Shown: one piece after another, positions 42,293 through 50,700 of the stretch
Position numbering within the stretch: the first letter of the stretch is position 1
Layout: every line of letters starts with the position of its first letter
Source of the DNA: Aldehydirespirator sp965205155
GTDB taxonomy: Bacteria > Actinomycetota > Acidimicrobiia > Acidimicrobiales > Aldehydirespiratoraceae
Reading direction: 5' to 3'
Assembly (NCBI GenBank): GCA_965205155.1
Contig: OZ242033.1
Span: 2,418,001 to 2,482,000 of the forward strand
Length of the DNA: 64,000 bases
Made by a program: the position numbers and the translations under genes
Notes under the pieces: generated by a model
Seen by the model: the letters and a program-made list of their open reading frames with translations, nothing else
What the model was told of the DNA's origin: nothing
Databases searched by the model: none

Positions 42293-43215
42293 ACCGGGTC
42301 GAAGGCCATGGTGCCGTAGACGGCCCCCAGCCGCTGCTCGCCCCGGTACCAGATGTGGAGCACGGCCTTGGTGGAGCCGTCCAATGAGGCCACCTCGCGG
42401 CGCCACACCCGGCGACCGGCCCCGCTGTGGAGGAACTGCCCGCTGAGGCCGCGTCCGCCGTTCAGCGCCGCGCTGCCCACCACCTCGCCCGCCGGGGTCC
42501 ACACCGTCCAGCCGTCGGATGCCAGGATGAACGACGTGTCGGGAGCGAAGCCGAGCCCCGACTGCTCCACCGCCAGAACGTCGTGCCCGGGCCCGGAGCG
42601 CTGCCCGTGGTCGGGCGCCACTGTCTCGGTGCAGTCGATCGGGTCCGACGGCCGGAGATCCGGGCCGAGGCAGTCCAGCCGTCCCGACCACCGTCCGGGT
42701 CGGAGCAGCAGGAGCTGGTCGCGGCCGGCGGCGGGGTCGTCGCGCCCTGCGGCCGCGTCGATCGGCTCGGCCTGCGGCGGCGGGGGCTCCGAGGCGTCGC
42801 CCCGGCGCAGGTACTCGCCCACGACCGTCCAGCGGAGCCGGTCGCCCCGGCTGAGCAGTGCCAGCGAGAGCTGGCGGGTGCCGTCGGGCACGACGAGCAG
42901 GAAGAACCGCTGCGACAGGCCCACGCTGGGCCAGTAGTTGTGGGCGGCCACCAGGCCGTCTCCCAGCACCTCGGCCGACCCGATGTTGAGCGGGCCCTCG
43001 TAGGTCCGGTGCGAGCCGTGGTCGGCGATGGTGTAGGACCCCGACAGCGAGAACGGGCCCTCGAAGCTCACCTCCACCGTGACCCGGCCGGCATGGTCGT
43101 CGGCCCGCACCGTGCGGGTGTCGCGGCCCATGCCGGCGAATCGGCCGTCGGCGCCGTACACCTCGGCCGCGCCGACCCACTCACCGAGTCCCCGGCGGAA
43201 CGAGCCTCCGCTCAC
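42289..43215 (-). CDS. lipocalin-like two-domain protein, paralogue
   Basis: A 308-residue protein with two repeats headed by GEWVGAAEVYGADGRFAG (about residue 11) and RWSGRLDCLGPD (about 175). The first resembles the second half of the protein at 40547-41488, including HRTYEGPLNIG versus HTYDGPDLWG. A Pro/Asp-rich linker separates the halves. Beta-barrel fold and ligand binding are inferred. GTG start (43213-43215) overlaps the DUF3891 stop, and its own stop overlaps the next start. Confidence 0.57.
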   Translation of the reverse strand: MSGGSFRRGLGEWVGAAEVYGADGRFAGMGRDTRTVRADDHAGRVTVEVSFEGPFSLSGSYTIADHGSHRTYEGPLNIGSAEVLGDGLVAAHNYWPSVGLSQRFFLLVVPDGTRQLSLALLSRGDRLRWTVVGEYLRRGDASEPPPPQAEPIDAAAGRDDPAAGRDQLLLLRPGRWSGRLDCLGPDLRPSDPIDCTETVAPDHGQRSGPGHDVLAVEQSGLGFAPDTSFILASDGWTVWTPAGEVVGSAALNGGRGLSGQFLHSGAGRRVWRREVASLDGSTKAVLHIWYRGEQRLGAVYGTMAFDPV

Positions 43216-44030
43216 GCCTGCATTAGGCGCACCGTCTGGGTGTCCACCGGTGTGGCCACCAGCACCGGGCCGAGGTCGGTGCCGGGCGGCTGGGGGGCCA
43301 GGTACCGGCCCTCGGTAGCCACCTCCAGCCCGTCGGTGGCGAACGGGTAGGGATCGACCTCGTACACCGCGCCGGGACGCTCGGTCACCGAGACGGTCAC
43401 GTCGTCGCCGACCGCCCGGGGCACGTTGTGGAACTCCGCGGTGCCCCGCTCGCCCTCCGGCACCAGGTGGAAGTACAGCGACAGCGTGTCGAAGAACTGG
43501 AGCTGCTTGTAGGCGTTGAAGATCAAGTCCTCGTCGGCGAGGGCTGCGTCTTCGCCGGCCAGGTCCTGCTTGAGCCGGTGCTGGCGGCTCTCCTCGGCCT
43601 CCAGCATGGCGTCCACCTCGGGGCGCATGTCGTCACCGATCATGTCCAGGAAGATCTTGTCGCTGAGCCCGTAGCGGCCGCAGTACAGCCCGTAGGTGTG
43701 CATCGACGAGATGACGCCGCTGAAGGGATGGTGGGCCTCGTTGAACGCCGGCGAGGAGGCCGAGGTGGCCACGATCTGGGCCAGCGGGGTGGCCGTCAGG
43801 TTGTAGGGGAGCCCGGTGTCGGGGTTCTGGGGGGCGCGGGCGTCGAGGTCGGCCCAGCCGGCGTCGTGGTGGTCGACGATGTACTGCATGGGCTCGGCCG
43901 GCTCCAGGCCGGCGAAGGCGTCGTTGCCGAAGTCGGCGGCCAGCGAGCCCGCGAAGGCGGTGTGCTGGTGCATGGCGATCACGAAGTGGGCGGCGTCGGC
44001 GGCGCCGCCGGCGGGCGGCTGGACGATCAT
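43212..44030 (-). CDS. DUF3891 family protein
   Basis: A 272-residue protein. MIVQPP at the start, HTAFAGSLAADFGN (residues about 20-35), VDHHDAGWADLD (about 55-66) and PQNPDTGLPYNL match the DUF3891 pattern as I know it, whose function is not established. Two adjacent histidines and acidic residues could bind metal. ATG 44028-44030 overlaps the preceding lipocalin-like gene's stop (ATGA). The family is rarely discussed; its place in this cluster may be informative. Confidence 0.7.
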   Translation of the reverse strand: MIVQPPAGGAADAAHFVIAMHQHTAFAGSLAADFGNDAFAGLEPAEPMQYIVDHHDAGWADLDARAPQNPDTGLPYNLTATPLAQIVATSASSPAFNEAHHPFSGVISSMHTYGLYCGRYGLSDKIFLDMIGDDMRPEVDAMLEAEESRQHRLKQDLAGEDAALADEDLIFNAYKQLQFFDTLSLYFHLVPEGERGTAEFHNVPRAVGDDVTVSVTERPGAVYEVDPYPFATDGLEVATEGRYLAPQPPGTDLGPVLVATPVDTQTVRLMQA

Positions 44031-44482
44031 GGCCGCTGCACCCGGGCGAAGTCCTGGATCTGGAACAGGTTGGTCCTGCCGTCGCGCACCTTGTGGGTGA
44101 TGATCCGGCGGGTGTCGGGGTCGAGGAAGTAGTGGTTGTTGTAGACGATGGTGTTGCTCACCCGGCTGTCGATGGTGAACACGTAGTTGTAGGGCGTCAA
44201 CTCGGCGCCCTCGAGGGTCAGCTGGTCGCTCTCGGCGAAGCACTGCTTGCCGTCGACCGAGATCGGGGTGTCGTACACCGTCTCGCCGACGCCGTAGAGG
44301 TTCTCGAAGTGCTCGTGGAGGTGCCAGGTCCGGTCGTCGAGCCAGTACACGTCCATGTGGACGGCGCTCGACTCCAGGAAGTCGCCGGCGGGGCTGAAGC
44401 TCTTGCACAGCCCCTCCCAGCGGCCCATGAAGCACTGGTATGGCCGGGGTGACGGCACGCCGTAGTCGTTGTCTCCGCTCAT
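44027..44482 (-). CDS. small lipocalin-like protein
   Basis: A 151-residue single-domain protein, first of the minus-strand operon. It opens YQCFMGRWEGLCKSFSPAGD (Gly-x-Trp plus F-P-Gly, as in DUF3598/CpcS-like calycins). Alternating beta strands follow (DVYWLDDRTWHLHEHFENL, YNYVFTIDSRVSNTIVYNN). CpcS-type lipocalins handle bilins in cyanobacteria; a tetrapyrrole ligand here is inference. The start is the ATG at 44480-44482; operator copy 3 lies 32 bp upstream. Confidence 0.6.
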   Translation of the reverse strand: MSGDNDYGVPSPRPYQCFMGRWEGLCKSFSPAGDFLESSAVHMDVYWLDDRTWHLHEHFENLYGVGETVYDTPISVDGKQCFAESDQLTLEGAELTPYNYVFTIDSRVSNTIVYNNHYFLDPDTRRIITHKVRDGRTNLFQIQDFARVQRP

Positions 44483-44514
44483 CCGTCGAATAGTAGAGTC
44501 TGGACACCAACTAT

Positions 44515-44539
44515 GAAACTGCGTTCCTCTGAGCGGAAC
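44515..44539. promoter_or_regulatory. IclR operator candidate, copy 3
   Basis: GAAAC-TGC-GTTCC-TCTGAGC-GGAAC: same order and spacing as copies 1 and 2. It lies between the minus-strand lipocalin operon and the plus-strand hydrolase gene, only 4 bp before the GTG at 44544. Confidence 0.68.
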
Positions 44540-44543
44540 TTCC

Positions 44544-45545
44544 GTGGCTGAGTCCGGCGCCGGCGGGGCCTGCACTCCGATGGTTCGAGGGTGGCACTTC
44601 TCCTTCGACGCCGGCGGGGACCCGGCGCTGGCCACCCTCTACTACCCCGGCGACCGCAGCCGGCTGGAGGAGGCCCGGCTCACCGGACAGGTGCCCGCGT
44701 TGCAGTCCGGCGGGCCGTGGCCGGTGCTGATCATGATGCCGGGCATCAATCTGGCGCCCGACAGCTACCGCTGGATGGCCCACCGGCTCGTGCCCTCGGG
44801 GCTGTGCGTGGTGACTTACGCGACCATCGGGTCGCTGGGTCCCGCGGGCCGGGGCATCACCCCCGGCCTCGACGTGGGCGCACTCGCTCCCGCGAGCCTC
44901 GGCACCCGGCCGGTGGCCACCGCGCTCCAGCCGCTGCTCGACTGCCTGGCCGGCATCTCCGGCGCGGGCGACTCCCCGGTCGTCGGCCGGCTGGATCTGG
45001 GCCGGGTGGTGGTGGGCGGCCACTCGGCGGGCGGCACCGCGGCGCTGCACAGCAGCGACCCCGGCTTGGTGCCGGGCCTGCGGGCAGTGTTCGCCTACGG
45101 GGGCCACACGATGACGGCCACCTCGCTGGGTCACGGCGAGGCCGAGGTGGTGGCCATCCCGGCCGAGGTGCCGGTGATGCTGATGGGCGGGGCGAGCGAC
45201 GGGGTCATCGCGGCCAGCCGCGACCGCTACCACCGCGACGGAACCGGCGGGGGCGGCGTCCACGATCCCGTCCGGCGCACCTTCGAGGAGGCTGTCGGGC
45301 ACCGGCGGGGGGACTCGTGGCTGGTCGAGCTGGCCGGCGCCGGCCACTTCGCGGTCTGCCATCCGGTGGACACCACCACCGGCCGCGCCTTCCTGGAGCC
45401 CGACCCGGACACCGACCCGGCGGTGCGGGACCTGCTCGGAGACCTGATCGCCGCGTTCATCGCCTCCTGCTTGGAGCCTGGGGCCGATGCCGGCCTGAGA
45501 CGCCTGGTCGCCCACGAGCGGGTGGCCCGCTGGGACCGGCGCTAG
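44544..45545 (+). CDS. chlorophyllase-like alpha/beta hydrolase
   Basis: A 333-residue hydrolase. The oxyanion region is PVLIMMPGINLAPDSYRWMA (about 55-74), the nucleophile elbow VVGGHSAGGTAAL (Ser about residue 157), the likely acid Asp in MGGASDGVI and the His in AGAGHFAV. Plant chlorophyllases have the same order with GHSRGG and PVVVFLHGFNL; they cut the phytol ester of chlorophyll. Dienelactone- or PET-hydrolase-like relatives are the alternative. Start is GTG 44544, or ATG 44581, which would leave operator copy 3 farther upstream. Followed after 9 bp by the SDR gene. Confidence 0.68.
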   Translation: MAESGAGGACTPMVRGWHFSFDAGGDPALATLYYPGDRSRLEEARLTGQVPALQSGGPWPVLIMMPGINLAPDSYRWMAHRLVPSGLCVVTYATIGSLGPAGRGITPGLDVGALAPASLGTRPVATALQPLLDCLAGISGAGDSPVVGRLDLGRVVVGGHSAGGTAALHSSDPGLVPGLRAVFAYGGHTMTATSLGHGEAEVVAIPAEVPVMLMGGASDGVIAASRDRYHRDGTGGGGVHDPVRRTFEEAVGHRRGDSWLVELAGAGHFAVCHPVDTTTGRAFLEPDPDTDPAVRDLLGDLIAAFIASCLEPGADAGLRRLVAHERVARWDRR

Positions 45546-45554
45546 GGAGCCGAC

Positions 45555-46361
45555 ATGGGAAAGCGGATCGTCATCACCGGCAGCACGAGGGGGATCGGCA
45601 ACGGGCTGGCCCGGGAGTTCCTGAAGCGCCGGTGCCGGGTGGCCGTCAGCGGGCGCTCGGCCGGCCAGGTCGAGGCGGTGGTGGCCGAGCTGGGCCAGTA
45701 CTACGGCGAGTCGAGGGTGTGCGGCGCGGCCTGCGACGTGACTGACCCCGAGCAGCTCCAGGAGCTGTGGGACTGCGCGGCGGACGCCTTCGGCGGGGTC
45801 GACATGTGGGTCAACAACGCGGGCATCAGCGTCAGGCGCCTGCCGCTGTGGGAGCAGGACGACCAGGACCTGGCCGCGGTGGTCGACACCAACGTGACCG
45901 GGGCGATGCTGGCCAGCAAGACCGCCATCGCCAACATGCTGCAGCAGGGCCACGGGCAGCTATGGAACACCGAGGGATTCGGGTCCGATGGCGCCACCCA
46001 GCCCGGCATGGCCGCCTACGGTGCCACCAAGCGGGCGGTGCGATACCTGCAGAAGGCCCTGCGCAAGGACACCGCAGGCACCCCGGTGCAGGTCTGCACC
46101 GTGTCACCGGGAATAGTGGTGACCGACCTGCTCGTCGGCGACTACGACACCACGTCGGAGGAGTTCGAGCGAGCGAAGCGGATCTTCAACATCCTGGGCG
46201 ACGAGGTCCACACCGTAACCCCGTGGCTGACCGACCACATGCTGGTGGCCGACAAGTCGGGGGCCCGGGTGGCCTGGCTCACCCGCCGCAGAGCCTTCGC
46301 CCGGTTCATGTCCGCCCCGTTCCGCACCCGCGACCTGTTCGCCCACCTAGACACAGAGTGA
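45555..46361 (+). CDS. short-chain dehydrogenase resembling chlorophyll b reductase (NYC1/NOL)
   Basis: A 268-residue classical SDR. The cofactor motif is VITGSTRGIGNGLAREF. DMWVNNAGIS carries NNAG, and the catalytic pair is in AAYGATKRAV (YxxxK). Blocks resemble plant NOL/NYC1 beyond the general SDR pattern: WVNNAG (WINNAG), VSPGIVVTDLLVGD (ASPGMVLTELLLSG) and IFNILGDEVHTVTPWLTDHM (MFNIICELPETVARTLVPRM). Those enzymes reduce the 7-formyl group of chlorophyll b. Its last 48 codons are duplicated at 53356-53500. Comparison is from memory; SDR substrates are hard to predict. Confidence 0.68.
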   Translation: MGKRIVITGSTRGIGNGLAREFLKRRCRVAVSGRSAGQVEAVVAELGQYYGESRVCGAACDVTDPEQLQELWDCAADAFGGVDMWVNNAGISVRRLPLWEQDDQDLAAVVDTNVTGAMLASKTAIANMLQQGHGQLWNTEGFGSDGATQPGMAAYGATKRAVRYLQKALRKDTAGTPVQVCTVSPGIVVTDLLVGDYDTTSEEFERAKRIFNILGDEVHTVTPWLTDHMLVADKSGARVAWLTRRRAFARFMSAPFRTRDLFAHLDTE

Positions 46362-46381
46362 CCGCTAGACGGTCAGAGAGG
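46218..46381. repeat. left copy of 164-bp direct repeat
   Basis: Covers the 3' end of the SDR gene and the beginning of the following convergent sequence. It matches 53356-53519 with two mismatches (46337 and 46355). The part after the SDR stop still reads as the last codons of the ABC ATPase gene whose complete copy ends at 53503. Confidence 0.95.
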
Positions 46382-46409
46382 GGGCGAGCGCGATCGCGCC
46401 GGCGGGCGG

Positions 46410-47228
46410 CTACTGGTCGGGCTCGCCGGGGGTGTCGCGGAGGCGGGCCCGAAGCTCCGCCAACTCCGCTTCGGCGGCAGTTGCCCGTGCCTCGGCGGCT
46501 GTGCGGCCAGTGGCTTCTTCGGTGGCCCGTGCCTCGGCGGCGGACGCCCGTGCTTCGGCTGCGGCTGCTCGGCCCGTTGCGGCCGATGCTTGGGCTTCGG
46601 CTGCTTTGCGGGCGGCGTCTGTGTCGTCGGGGTCGGGGAGCCAGGTGTGTTCGGTGATGTCCCATAGCCGCAGTTTGGGCGGCCGCCAGCACAGGTCGAG
46701 GCCGAGCACGTCGCTGCGGCCGCGCAGAGCGCCGGCGGCATCGGGGGTGACCTCGATGGGGGTCCAGCGGCCCGAGTGGCGTGTCTCGCCCTGCAGGGGC
46801 GGGTCGAGCAGGTCTCCGCCGGTGGGGTCGAGGCGCCAGTACTCGGCCACGCCGAGTTCCGCGTACTTGTCGGGCTTGTTCTGCAGGTCGACCTTGAGCG
46901 TGTTGGGCGAGGCGATCTCCAGCGCGAAGCACGGCGCGGCGCCGGCGTCCCACACCCGGTAGGTGTTCTTGCCGTTCACTGCGGCCGTGTCCACCCCGAA
47001 CGCGACGGCCACGTCGGGCGCGACCACCGCTTTGCGGTCGCCTTTGCGGTAGTAGACGTTGATGTCGCAGCACACCCATGCCCCGGCGTCGCCGCGCCCG
47101 TCGAACCAGCGCCGCAGCGCCCACACCAGCTCCATGCGCCGCTTCGTCTGCAAATCCCCCTCCGGCATCGGGGGCCCCTCCGGGTAGTAGATCTCCACCT
47201 CGGGAGGTCTGGTCACTGTCGAACCCAT
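46410..47228 (-). CDS. Uma2 family (DUF820) putative endonuclease with coiled-coil tail
   Basis: A 272-residue protein. Residues 1-175 carry the PD-(D/E)xK-like Uma2 domain: VAPDVAVAFGVD and FALEIASPNTLKVDLQNKPDKY (E-x-A-S...K), then YAELGVAEYWRLDP. Residues 205-265 are an Ala/Glu/Arg-rich coiled coil of near-repeats (ATGRAAAAEARASAAEARAT). Uma2 proteins are numerous in cyanobacteria and actinobacteria with unknown role; nuclease activity is predicted only. The start is the ATG at 47226-47228 with a GGAGGT site 7 bases upstream. It lies just inside the left edge of the inserted segment. Confidence 0.85.
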   Translation of the reverse strand: MGSTVTRPPEVEIYYPEGPPMPEGDLQTKRRMELVWALRRWFDGRGDAGAWVCCDINVYYRKGDRKAVVAPDVAVAFGVDTAAVNGKNTYRVWDAGAAPCFALEIASPNTLKVDLQNKPDKYAELGVAEYWRLDPTGGDLLDPPLQGETRHSGRWTPIEVTPDAAGALRGRSDVLGLDLCWRPPKLRLWDITEHTWLPDPDDTDAARKAAEAQASAATGRAAAAEARASAAEARATEEATGRTAAEARATAAEAELAELRARLRDTPGEPDQ

Positions 47229-47693
<465 letters not shown>

Positions 47694-47768
47694 CTAGCCG
47701 GACCCGCCGGGCCGGGGTGGCCCGGTGCCTGACCGTCACCCTCGTCAGCAATACCGGGCAGAGGACGC

Positions 47769-50700
47769 ATGACGGCGAGGTATAAGAACGAAGGCAGCGG
47801 CAGAAGTCGGTTGGGGCTGAGGATGCTGCGGGTCCCGCTGGTGTCGTTGCTGGTGCTGGTGGCCGTCGCGTTGGTGTCGGTGTTCCCGGCCGCGCCCGCG
47901 GATGCGCAGAGCGCCCCGACGGGCAAGGCATTCATCACCAATGTCTTTCGGGGGGTTCACCTCGGCTACGACGTCACTTGGCGGGACTACGTGGATGACG
48001 ACACGCGCCGCGACGCGAGTGTCACGGGCTACGACGTGCAGTACCGGGAGAAGGACACGACGTCGTGGAGCGACCATCCGCACAGCGGGACGTCGTGGTT
48101 CGCCCGCATCACCGGTCTGACGGTGGGGAAGACGTACGAGTTCCGGGTCCGCAAGAAGAACGCCACCGGCGCCGGCCCGTGGTCGGACATCGAGGAAGCT
48201 GTCCAAAGCGTGCATTCGAGACCCTCGGGCATCGACCCGCCCATGTGGATCCGGGTGACGCCCGGCAACACCAAGGCGACGTTCACCTGGAGCGCGCCGT
48301 CGTTCACCGGCGGCAGGACGCTCGGCGGCTACCGGATCTCGGTGCGGGAGGCGGACCCGCCAGCGGGCTCGACGTTCGGAACGAAGAACGTCATGGTGAG
48401 CGGGGCCGGGACCACGTCGGGCGAGGTCACCGGCCTGACGAACGGCAGGGAATACATCGCCAACATGCGGGCGGTGGATGCGGACAATTTGCTTGGGAGC
48501 GCCTCGGACTGGCTGACGTTCACGCCGCGTGCCTCGACCCGCCAAGTGTCGTTCGCGCAGTCAAGCTACAGCGTGGCCGAGGGCGCGAGCGTGACGCTGA
48601 CGGTGAACGTCTCGCCGGCGCTGACGACGGAGAGCAGCGTGAACGTGATCACGGCGAGCGGCGGGACGACGGCCGCGAGTTCGGACTACTCGGTGACGGG
48701 GCTGACGGGTCTCAGCCTGACCCTGCCTGCGAACGCGACGACCGCGACGTTCACGGTGGCGGCGGTGGCGGACACGGACGTGGAGGACCCGGACGAGAAG
48801 ATCGAGTATGTGCTCGAGGCCGTCCAGAACGCGGACTATGTCGTGAGCGGCAGCGGCGACACGGCGGTGGTGACGATCACCGACGACCTTCCCAGTGTCA
48901 CGGTCAGCTTCGGGGCGGCGACCTACAGCGTGGCTGAGGGAAGCAGCGTAACGGTGACCGTCACCCTGAGCGCCGACCCGAAACGCACCGTCACCATACC
49001 GATCACCAAGTCCAACCAGGGCGGGGCAACCAGCGCCGACTACTCCGGCGTGCCTGCGAACGTCACCTTCAACACGGGAGAGACCTCCAAGAGCATCACC
49101 TTCGCCGCCACTTCCGACAGCGTGGACGACGACGACGAGTCGGTCACCCTGGGTTTCGGGACGTTCCCCAGCGGCGTATCCGCGGGGACCACCAGCACCA
49201 CGTCGGTCTCCATCACCGACGACGACCCGCCTGCCGACGTGGACGCGGCCTTCGAGCAGAGCTCCTACACGGTGGCTGAGGGGAGCAGCGTGACGGTGAA
49301 GGTGACGCTGAGCGTCGCCCCGGAGCGGAGCATCACGATCCCGATCACCAAGTCCGACCAGGGCGGGGCAACCAGCGCCGACTACTCCGGGGTGCCTGCC
49401 AGCCTGACCTTCGGCGCCAGCGATACGGAGAAGAGCATCACCTTCGCTGCCACTTCCGACAGCGTGGACGACGACGACGAGTCAGTCACGCTGGGTTTCG
49501 GGACGTTCCCCAGCGGCGTATCCGCGGGGACCACCAGCACCACGTCGATCTCCATCACCGACGACGACACCGCCGGGGTGACCGTCAGCCAGACCATGCT
49601 TACGGTGCAGGACGGAGCGACGACGACCTACACGGTCGTGCTGGACTCGCAACCCACGGCGAACGTCGTGGTGGCGGCGACCAGCGGCACACCGGCGAGG
49701 GCAACGGTGGCGCCGGCGTCGCGGACGTTCACGACGACCAACTGGAACACGCCGCAGACGTTCACGGTGACGGGGGTGGCCTCGGGATCGTCCACGATCA
49801 GGCACGCGGCCACCAGCACCGACCCGAAGTACCCGAGCAGCCTCTCCATCGGCTCGGTGGCGGTGGCGGTCAACCCCGACGACACGACGTTGAGCGCGCT
49901 GTCGTTCAGCTTCAGCGCAGACGGTGGCGTGACCTTTCCCGGCAGTGGGAAGCTGACGCCGGAGTTCGATCCGGCCACGCGCACCTACACGATGGAGATC
50001 TCCCCCAGCGCGACCCATGTCAAGTTCACGCCCACCGCGAACCACCCCGACGCCACGATCACCGTGAACGCAGTGGCAACGGCCAGCGGCGCGTCCAGCG
50101 CCGCCATCCCGGTCGGCGCGGGCAGAGTCACTGTGGCTGTAACGCCGCCCTCCGGGGTAGTCGAATCCTACGTTTTCGTGCTCTCGTCGGGCGGCGGCGG
50201 AGCGGCGGGGGAGCTCGGGAACGCCGTCTGGACCGCCGCATTGGTCATGCGGGACCTCAACGGGACATTCCTGGGCTGCTCCACCATGACTCAATTCGCT
50301 GCGGGCGACCGCTGCGACAACACGTCCACGCTGTCGCAGGACACCTTCTACTTCGCCGGCGGGCGAGGCTGGTCCGCCACCGACACGGAAAGCCGGGGGG
50401 ACAACGACTGGCGGTTCTCCAGGCAATACGGCGGCGTCAGGATTAGCGAGCTACACACCAAGAACGAGGGCGCTAACGCGCCGAGAACGCTGGTCCTGAC
50501 CTTCACACAGGATGTCCCGGAAAGCCTGCGCAACAGCCTGACGCTGGTCTTCGACGGGCGCTCGTTCCCGCTCCGGGACGGCATCAGCCCACAGAGTGCC
50601 CCGAACTCGATCCAGTGGTCCGACACCGGCATCGCCCAGAATGAGCACGCAGACGACCAGGTGGTCGACGTGGGCCTCTACCTGAACCCGGTCGGCCCCA

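Noticed and set aside
37676..46361. STAY-GREEN type Mg-dechelatase among the small unknown genes
   Set aside because: I looked for its length and sequence pattern; the unknown proteins are Gly-x-Trp beta-rich lipocalin-like instead.
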